Below, one piece after another: positions 45,801 to 64,000 of a stretch of DNA of 64,000 nt. Every line of letters begins with the position of its first letter. Positions within the stretch are counted from its first letter, which is position 1. Source of the DNA: Anoplopoma fimbria. Its lineage: Eukaryota > Chordata > Actinopteri > Perciformes > Anoplopomatidae. The stretch is taken from the NCBI RefSeq assembly GCF_027596085.1, contig NC_072458.1, forward strand, positions 3,956,139 to 4,020,138, in the 5' to 3' direction. The notes under the pieces are model-generated. The model had not been told where the DNA came from, ran no database searches, and was given only the letters and a program-made list of their open reading frames with translations. The translations under genes were made by a program, and so were the position numbers.

Positions 45801-47860
45801 ATGTGTAAGTATGTTGATCTGCAGATAGATGTGTGTGCGTTGTGTGCGAGACACCGAGAGATGCTTGTGTGTGCGCGTGTGTGTGTGTGTGTGTGTGTGT
45901 GTCTGCGTGTTTTCCCCATCTCTCGCTCCTCTTTAATAATTGAGCTGATTCTGTCCAGCTTGTTAGGGAGGTACACAGCAGCTTCACACTCTGTCTTTCT
46001 CTCATTCTCATCCTCTCATGCGCTCCATCTCTCCCTCCTCATCCTTCCATCTTGCCGCTCTCCCCTTCATTTATCACTCCTTTCCCTCCCTGACCCCTCC
46101 GTCGTCTCTCTCTCTCTCTCTCTCTCCCTGTCGACTCTCAGTCCCTTCCCCCCCAGCTCTCCTCTCCCTCTTTCTTCGCAAATCCCTCCTGTTCTTTGAC
46201 CTCTCCCTCGCCTCTTGCAGTTTCACCCCCTCCAATCCTCCCCCCCCCCCACCCCCCAACCCCGCTGCCCTCCATCATCCCCCCCTCCTCTCGTCTCCCT
46301 CTCTCCATCCTCTGGAGGTGAGAGGTCGAAGCTTCCTCTCTCCACTGTCAGACTAAAACCGGCTGCAACCAGCCCTGTGGAGGGGTGGGGGTGGGGGGTG
46401 GGGGCTGGGGGCTGGTGTGAGGGAGACAAGGAGAATGAGGAGAGTGAGGAGGTAGGTGATGAGGGACATATAGGAAAGGTGGGAGGGTAGGAGAGAGGGA
46501 GATGGAAGTGTAAAAAAGAATAAGGGACTCACTGGAGGACAGATACGTGTGTGTGTGGGGGGGGGGGAGAGAGAGAAAAGAGAAAGGGAGATTTCTTCTT
46601 TTAAGTCAGTGCCTTTGACGCGGAGGAGCGGTTTTATGAATGTATCGTGTGGGAGGTGACAGAATGGAGCATACAAACACTGCTAACACTAATGCTAAAT
46701 GGTTGGTGTGTGTGAGTGTGAGTGTGCGTGTGTGTGTGTGGGTGCGTGTGTGTTTGTGTGTGTGTGTGGGAGGTGAACCACGTTTACCTGTCTTTGGCGA
46801 AAGCTATTTCACTTCAGGTGACGATTAGATTAATAGGAGTCGTAAAAAAGACAGGACCCTTCACTCCAAGGACAAAGTAATGACTAATTATTTTTAGCCG
46901 GTAGCTCGTTGCATAGTGGAAAATATTAAAAGTTGTCAATAATCCTGAAATGTCCAAGTATTCATTATTAAAATAAGAGGTCTTATAGGATACGAAGATG
47001 TTTTTTAACAGCGTGCAATGGAAACATCTTTGATGTGGAAACAGCAGCAGATGAAACATTGATGTCAATTGCATTTAAATATTACGCTTAAAGCCATCTT
47101 CTGATAGCTCTAAGCCATCAGAATGGAGCTCTAAGCTCTAGCAAACCAGGTTTTGTCACTATGAATAGATTGTTTATGTGAATCTGTGACCTAAAATCAA
47201 TTAATCATGTATTTTGGGAGGTGCTGACTAAAAGGGCCTGACTCATTCACAACGCTGGTGTAAATTCTCTTTTCTTAAATGGCAGTAATATGTCTGCTAT
47301 AAAGAGTTCAAAGGGGGGTGCCAGAATGATCTTCATCTGACTTTCACAAAACATCTGTAACCCCCCCCAAAAAAAGCTCTTTGTTGCATTTTACAAATCT
47401 TGCGCACAGCTAGAAGCCAAATTCCTAAAATGAGATGCTTTGTAGTTGTGAGGAGAAGCCTGAGATTGTTTTTGGAGCATCAGCGTTTGAACAGACTCAG
47501 TCTGTGGTAGGATATCCTTTCTGATTTAGATTACTGACGCTCTGTCTGGTGGCAGGTTTGTGTCGTCTTATACGACCACAAAGAACTTCAATAACTGATT
47601 TGGTCGCCCTAAACTGCCTCTTAACTGACTTTCCACCATTCAACAGGTTGCTCCATACTGAACATCACTCAAAACTTCCCAAAACACCGGGACACCAGTG
47701 AAAGTCAACTGTGTCCACTCCGTCTTCTTCATCTCCATGGCGACTTCCATCTCAAGAGGACATCTGACTAGAGCAACGTCACATGCTGATAGGCAGAGAG
47801 AGAAAACAGGTGATTGGTTGAGCTGTCGCCTGTCATATCGGCAGGATGTATCTTTGTGAC
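42841..47860. other. Gene-free low-complexity region
   Basis: Large parts are CA-rich (43440-43620, 44100-44480) or TC-rich (44930-45180, 46000-46330) with G-runs (45640, 46380, 46557). Open frames here are compositional. It may contain untranslated ahdc1 exons, but none could be supported. Confidence 0.5.
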
Positions 47861-47865
47861 ACTGC

Positions 47866-48438
<573 letters not shown>

Positions 48439-49127
48439 GCCATGCACTCAAGACAAGTCTGACAGACAGCGGCTGCATGCCAAGGTAAGGCCATTTCCTT
48501 TTCATTCCAGCATTCAGAGGGCTGAAATTATTCATTATGTCCAAGTAGACCTGCCAATAAGAGAACTCACTCTTTAACCAGTGAATGAGAGGGTGAGACT
48601 GGCTGAGTGTGAGACGGACAGACAGACAGACACACGGACCGAAGCATCACTCTGCATACTAACGGCACCTGCACTAGGGTAGCCTGTGCACGTCTCTGAG
48701 GGGCCCTTAAATAACGAACTGTCACTGTCCAGACATCGACATTGACTTCTCTCTCCCTCTCATCCTCTCTCCCTCTCCTCCCTTCATGCACTCTTTCTTC
48801 CTTTGTCACCCCCCCTCACGGACGAGAGCTGATAATCACCACCATGAGCACGCCTTGTCTCTCCAGCACATTGGCCCTGTTGCCACTGCAGGATGTGCTG
48901 CTGCTGTGTCCCGCCTAACTGCCCTGACAACTCAGGCGGCTGCCAGGATGGAAACCCCGGGACTGGACGGATGCTCACCTGTAACCTTGGTGTCTCCTGT
49001 TTATATGTAAAGAAAACACCTGTCCATCATCAGGAGCTGGACTGACAGTCTAACCTCTGGTCTGTGTCACTGGCATGTAAATTCAGTATTAGAAACAGAG
49101 GTACAGGCTATGGAAACAGCAAATAAA

Positions 49128-49130
<3 letters not shown>

Positions 49131-49204
<74 letters not shown>
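49131..49204. repeat. (TG)~37 microsatellite
   Basis: Pure TG array about 350 bp downstream (in ahdc1 orientation) of the putative first ahdc1 exon. Confidence 0.95.
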
Positions 49205-49206
<2 letters not shown>

Positions 49207-49559
49207 CATTACCTGGGAAGCTACTGTATCCAGCTGCCCTGCCCACACTGTATGTTAATTTAGTCATAATAAAAGAAGATTATTAAATAATCTGAAAAAA
49301 AACATGTGGGGGTAATCAGGGTTCATTGCGTGCACATTTTACCACATTACGTGTGCGTGAATTTTATGCATGCATGTGTGTGTGTGAGCGTCATCATACA
49401 CGCTGCATGCCCACAGTAAAGCCCAGATGACCCAGCGGCACCGACGAGGTTAATGTAAAAAAAGGAAACGTATCCAGAGGTGCGCAGCACAGCTGGCTGC
49501 GCGGACAGTAAGCAAATTTTTTTGGTGTTGTGTACACAAGACGCTGCACGCTTACTCAC

Positions 49560-50080
49560 CAAGGGGGAGAGAGTCCGGGGGCTGTCGGTGTCGGTGCTCC
49601 TCTCTCCTCCTCTCTGCTCCTCTCTGCTCCTCTCTCCTCCTCTCTGCTCCTCTCTGCTCCTCTCTGCTCCTCTCTCCTCCTCTCTCCTCCTCTCTGCTCC
49701 TCTCTGCTCCTCTCCCGGGTCACGGAGATGTCCCCTTCATGTGTGGCTCCCCGCGGCGGAGGGAGACAGCCCTCCCACATCAGTGTAAACGTTGTCTCCT
49801 CCTGCAGTCGATGGAAAAACCGCTCCTCTGGCTCACATCAATATCTGCACCCGCAAAGATGGGAAAGCAAAAACACAATAGGAGGAGGAAAAAATAAAAA
49901 AAATGGTGAGCAGGGACGCTGGTTCACAGTTTTGTCCCCAATAAAGGTGCTGACATAACCGGGTGACAGACACGGGACTCCCCAGTATGCGGGAGGCGAG
50001 AACCGACCGTGCGTCTCTAGCTCTCTGTCTCTCTGTGGCTCTCCAACGTGCCTGGCTGTCAAAACCATCCGGGCATCCGT
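49560..50080 (-). promoter_or_regulatory. ahdc1: Putative first exon and promoter region of ahdc1, containing a 15-bp minisatellite
   Basis: On the minus strand a consensus donor (CCTTG then GTGAGTAAG) lies at 49559. The upstream sequence is GC-richer with several CpGs (around 49750-49830 and 49990-50080), fitting a first exon and promoter. Inside it a CT-rich minisatellite of a CTCCTCTCTGCTCCT-type unit runs from about 49595 to 49715; on the transcript it would be a GA-rich tract. Assignment to ahdc1 is by position and strand only. Confidence 0.4.
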
Positions 50081-50099
50081 AGCTGGCCTCACTTTACAC

Positions 50100-51534
50100 C
50101 TGTGGAATTGTGGGAAAAGTAGTTTACCCTATAGCAAGCATGAATGAGACACAGACAAGAGTGGGAGTGGGAGGATTTTTTTTTTTTGAGGGCTGCTAAT
50201 GGTTTCCAGAGCCAAGGATTGCAATAACACTAGTAATATCCTGTGGTATTTTATAGTAGCTAAAAGATAAAGCTACAAATGAAGTGGGGAAACTTCAGGC
50301 CTGGTTTAAAGCAATTTCTGTTTAGGTGAATTCATTAAATCAATGTTGGTCTCACAGCTATTCTGTATTGGCTCTGTCATGTTGAAACATTAAACAAAAT
50401 AGCATAAGTGTCCAAATATAAACAGAATAGGAGACATGTCTTAAACCGGAAATGATATTTGATTTTTATTACAATAACATAACAGGGGAATCTCATAAAG
50501 TCACATAAAGGTTACAGTCTTTAGTCAAAACAACACAGATTAAAACACTATCCTTCCACAGACCCAAGACATTGATCGTTTCCCTTTGCGTGTAACATTT
50601 CACCCTGCCCTCCCAATGGATGAAAACTGTATACATGTTAATATAGAAGTCGTTGTGATGCACAGATATATATCTGAGTTAAATTAAAACAGCAAAAGAG
50701 ACAGTTCATACAAAATTGTCATTCAAATGATCAGACAAACAAAGAGCATTCCTAACCATCTCCCCTCTCAGACTTTACTAACACAGTATTAAAGGTACTT
50801 AAAATCTAAAACAGCCCTTAATTTGACCACTTTAAGGCACATGTTGGAGCAAGCTTGAAATCAGTTCCCGCTTTCAGGTGATGGACATGGATCAGTTCAA
50901 CAGCCTTTTGTATTGTAACAGGAGGCATGTTATTATATCTTACAGTGTCTGCATACATAATCTATAACACAGGTTCACAAGGTTTATTTAATGTCGTCTG
51001 AAACCTGTTGCACCTTCTATCATTTCTCTATCAACATATTTATCTCCGGCAAACAGTTGCCCTTCGGAGTGTCTCTTCTGAGAAACAGAAATCAAAAGGA
51101 CCTGGACATTTATGGCAGCTGAACAAATCATGTACCAACTCAACTCCCCCCCCACCTCGACACAACCATCTACATCTTCTTTCAGTTCCTTGTTGTCATG
51201 GTTACAGAGTAAAGCAACATTACTGCAAGGCCTGATCAGCAGAGCTCCGACTCTGCTCCTCAACATGGTTGACTGATCTGTCCTGAATGGGCTGCACTGC
51301 AGTGATCAATAACCAAAAAGGAAGGAACTGTCTTCAAACAATGAAACAAGGCAATGATATGTATCTTAATATGTATGTGTGTATGTGTGTGTGTGTGTGT
51401 GTGTGCACAGTAGGAATACAAATACAATGAAGGCATATCGTGTATCTGCATGTATACATCCACATCTTCCTTTCTGTCTTTCTCTTTGTGTTTGTCCGTT
51501 TATTGCTCCACATCTGTCCTACACATGTGTGTGG
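50100..51534 (-). other. fgr: Probable 3' UTR of fgr and flank
   Basis: Sequence after the fgr stop codon (51535-51537). A minus-strand AATAAA (seen as TTTATT) near 50465 is a plausible poly(A) signal. No protein-like frames. Confidence 0.45.
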
Positions 51535-59469
<7,935 letters not shown>

Positions 59470-59689
59470 AATAACCAGCACGGAGACGACGTCTGTGAAA
59501 GCAGGCAGAGGTAAAGAAACATGCAACAACTTTGATATGTAAATGTCACTTTGCTTATTGCTTTAGTGATTAAAGCTGTTTATGAAAGCAGTTTTACCTG
59601 GTACAAGTACAATATAATAATCTTTGTATGACAAAAGGTTTGTTTGGAATAAAATATAAGAAATATAAATAAAAAAGTAACCTGTTTAA

Positions 59690-60020
59690 AGGGATACTCT
59701 AGTAATTAATTATTTTACTTCCATAAAAAAACAAGGGTCAAAATTGAAGCAGTAGAGGCCCAGATATTATTTAGTGCCTTGTATGTGTCACGCCCTAGAA
59801 ACACCAGATCCTACATTTCCCATGATGCAACCTGATCTCTCCTGAGAGCACACACCTTTCAAACCCCACACCTCCAGTTTGTCGCAGTTGCTTTTTGTAA
59901 CTAATTTTAATTCTCAAGTCCAAGCTGCGATAACCCTGATGACATCACTATGACATCATCAGGGTTATTTTGTGTCTTCACAGGCTGAGCAGTACTGGAC
60001 TTCAAGTATACAACTCGTGG
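59690..60020. repeat. Probable teleost interspersed repeat with inverted motif
   Basis: It begins with AAGGGATACTCTAGTAATTA and carries an inverted repeat ATAACCCTGATGA (59930-59942) with its complement at 59956-59968. I recall similar repeats in other fish; the boundaries are approximate. It lies in the first intron of fgr. Confidence 0.4.
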
Positions 60021-60348
60021 AGTGCCCCTTAAATTAATTAGTTTCTCACCTACTTAATTAAATACATTATCACGGCTTATGTACAAAAGAGAAAAATAAT
60101 CTGGTTAATCACAAGATACAACATTTTCCTACGCCTGCCTGCTTGTGTTTGAAATAAACTTCAAACAAAAGCCCGTAGAAAGTGAAAGCAGCAAACATCA
60201 ACAGCATGCAAGGGGTCATTAAACCAAAGAGAACTGTTCAGAGAGAAGTTACAAACTTTTAAATAAAAAACTTTACTTCCCCAAAACAGGAGGTGGAAGA
60301 GCGAAGTAAGGCTCGACGTACAGTAAGGAGTAGTTCACTTTTCCTCAC

Positions 60349-60393
60349 CTGATTGTCTTCCTCTGTCAGATCATCTGTCAATCACCATCGCCA
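60349..60393 (-). other. fgr: Putative noncoding 5' exon of fgr
   Basis: A 45-nt segment between a poly-T acceptor (TTTTTTTTTTCAG) and a consensus donor (CAG then GTGAGG). It is upstream of the ATG exon, whose acceptor (TTTCACAG) ends its 5' side at 59492. This is a prediction from splice signals. Confidence 0.4.
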
Positions 60394-60635
60394 CTGAAAA
60401 AAAAAAAGGGAGGAAGGGGTGAGTGACAAGCAGCGAAATGAGATAAAGGCTCAAAAGCGGTAAAGCGTGAATAAAAGAGATGCGTGAAGGGAGACACACA
60501 GAGATAGAGACGTTAGAAAAAAAAGGAGATAGCTCGATATAAGGAAAGACAGAGAGAGAGATGTGAGGTTAGCCACTTCCCTTTCTGCTTTGCAGTTTCA
60601 AAAAGGGGTACTCAGGCATTCTCTCTGGTCAACAG

Positions 60636-60636
<1 letters not shown>

Positions 60637-60731
<95 letters not shown>

Positions 60732-60748
60732 GTGTGTGTGTGTGTGTG
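60637..60748. repeat. (TG)~55 microsatellite
   Basis: Nearly pure TG array upstream of fgr. Confidence 0.95.
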
Positions 60749-61303
60749 AATATGCATGTGAGGAGGTGTTTGTGGTGAAATGATCCTGTAAATGTCATCA
60801 CCAGACAAAGGTAACTGACACAAAGTGACAGTCACTGCCGCTGTGAAATGTGTTTCAAAAGGATCATTGTGTAGAATGGATGTGCACATATATACGCAAT
60901 CCAGACTTCCAGTTTTGAGCAAACCACATTGCTCAAATAAAGCTTGTGTTGATAAAGCAAAAGTTGGTGCTAGCATCAAGAGGAAATAACATACAGAGGC
61001 GACTGTAAAACATTTTAATTGTGTGCAGAGAACACTGGCTTTCCTGATCAACATGAGTGTATTTTGTTTTCAGCAGTATTTCTTCAGGAAATCAAACCGG
61101 CTATGCGTCTCTTTTTAACGAACATTCCTCAGAGCTCCAGTCGAGAGTTCACCTAGCTGAAAAAAAACAACTTAAAAACATTTTGGGAAATGTTCTTATT
61201 GAGTTTCTAGCAGTGAGTTACCACTCTTGTCTATATATGAAGCTACAAGCAGCAACCAGTTAGCTTAGCATAAACAATCGAAACAGGGGGAAAATGCAAA
61301 AAA

Positions 61304-62318
61304 GAGCCGATCCCAGCTGACATTAGGTGAAAGCAGGATACACCCTGGACAGGTCCACAGATTAAATATAATCAGATTTATCCATCCATTATCTTAACCG
61401 CTTATCCTGGCTGGAGCCATACCAGCTGACATTGGGCATATGTGTCCCAATCCAGCGGCTGCATCCTTCGGAGGGTGTATTTGAAGACCGATTGCGTCAC
61501 AGCGACGAGGCTGTCCCATTTCAAAGACTCCTTCTAATGCGGCCGACAAATGCAGCCTACTTTTCCAAGATTTGGAGGATGGATCCTTCAAGGCCCAACA
61601 TATCCCAAGAATCATTGCGTGCCGGTGAAGTTGATTTTTTTTATTTAATGACATGGCGACTAGTGGACCAGCAACGGGAGAATTCACAATTATTGTGTTT
61701 TAACTCAAGTGAATATTTACAGATACAAGTGTTAAAACTAAAAACAAAGGGCCTGATCAGATCACACTTGTGTTAAAATGATCGGTTAACCTACGTGACG
61801 CTATTAACTAACCAGCTAATGCTACCGAGAGCCACCGCGCTATTTACAGCAGCTCGTCCATTTTAGTCTTTAAACTTAGCTTTACCTCTTTTATACTCTA
61901 TTATGACAACCGCAGCTGGTTGCTAGGAGACGGGAGCGGCAAAAGGGTGGGGGCGCGAAAAGCTGGTGACGTAAACAGGAAATCCTCTGGTGACCAGACC
62001 GTCTTATTTCGGGGACCACTCGGTCGAGCCTTCGCGGTATTCAAAGGACCTGGCCAACGTAGACCGCGAAGGCTGGTTCCTCCGAAGGCTGCAGCCGCTG
62101 GATTGGGACACACAGACAACCATTCACGCCACCTACAGGCAATTTTATGGTCATCAATCAACCTAAACTGCATGGCTTTGGACTGTGGGATGAAGCCGGA
62201 GAACCCAAGAACCCAATCTGACAAGATGCAAACTCCACACAGCAGGCCTGTCTAGCCTGAGAATTGAACCCGTGCCCCTCTTGTTGTGAGGTAACAGTGC
62301 TAGCCACCACACCACCGT
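61304..62318 (-). mobile_element. SINE in reverse orientation split by a second element
   Basis: The pieces match the SINE at 17986-18321. A 3'-part fragment lies at about 61304-61363. A second 3' end with the reverse-complement GATAAGCGGTTA-type tail lies at about 61379-61437. The 5' body and tRNA-like head lie at about 62113-62318, including a diverged B-box (GAATTGAACCC) and A-box. The middle is occupied by a different element (61441-62112), and about 90 bp of SINE appear lost at the junction. Confidence 0.65.
61441..62112. mobile_element. 672-bp element with 34-bp imperfect terminal inverted repeats
   Basis: The left end TGTGTCCCAATCCAGCGGCT continues GCATCCTTCGGAGG. The right end (62079-62112) is its complement with one difference. 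No clear target-site duplication and no transposase frame were seen. The interior is CpG-richer than its surroundings. The superfamily was not identified. Confidence 0.6.
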
Positions 62319-62329
62319 GTAAACATGGT

Positions 62330-64000
<1,671 letters not shown>

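Noticed and set aside
44428..46676. Possible protein genes in the TC- and CA-rich region
   Set aside because: Frames are compositional (Leu/Ser/Pro or Arg/Glu runs) with no splice structure or recognisable domain.

Overview
The window is a piece of a teleost fish nuclear genome. Spliced vertebrate genes with GT/AG introns, very long (CA/TG)n arrays, a tRNA-derived teleost SINE and TA-flanked DNA-transposon remnants all point that way. No species call is possible from sequence alone. The gene order matches the vertebrate locus that in human lies on 1p36.11 (gene order recalled from memory).

Layout. At 1-2600 is the 5' end of sytl1 (minus strand, partial). At 5325-6878 is cd164l2 (minus, 5 exons, intact). 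At about 9870-13380 is gpr3 (plus strand, a CRE/CCAAT promoter candidate, a noncoding exon and one coding exon with a 1-nt frame break). At 13870-22030 is wasf2 (minus, 8 coding exons, 1-nt frame break in the polyproline exon). At 23000-29005 is a METTL24-like methyltransferase-family gene (minus, 5 exons, 372 aa). At about 31000-38200 is ahdc1 (minus, 3 coding exons, 1-nt frame break), with a probable first exon near 49560-50080. At about 50460-60393 is fgr, a Src-family kinase (minus, 10 constitutive coding exons plus two alternative exons). I find no gene in 7300-9800, 38200-49500 or 60400-64000; these hold microsatellites, TC/GA-rich low complexity and mobile-element remnants.

Main observations. 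(1) fgr carries two phase-compatible alternative exons for the SH2-kinase linker and glycine loop. One resembles FYN exon 7A and the other FYN 7B/FGR/YES, in the same order as in FYN. (2) A METTL24 relative sits between wasf2 and ahdc1. The set cd164l2-gpr3-wasf2-mettl24-like-fgr mirrors CD164-GPR6-WASF1-METTL24-FYN of human 6q21, which suggests an ohnolog kept in fish. (3) gpr3, wasf2 and ahdc1 each have exactly one 1-nt frame break at or next to a short homopolymer. Restoring one base in each makes the total coding length divisible by three, so residual assembly errors are more likely than three pseudogenes. (4) Several fgr splice sites directly abut CA or TG arrays, and a SINE has inserted 11 nt from a wasf2 splice donor.

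Roles by homology: Slp-family exocytosis effector (sytl1), small sialomucin-like membrane protein (cd164l2), constitutively active Gs-coupled receptor (gpr3), Arp2/3 activator (wasf2), AT-hook nuclear protein (ahdc1), non-receptor tyrosine kinase (fgr). They are linked by ancient synteny, not by a shared pathway. All exon coordinates were read by hand from splice signals and reading frame; family comparisons are from memory.
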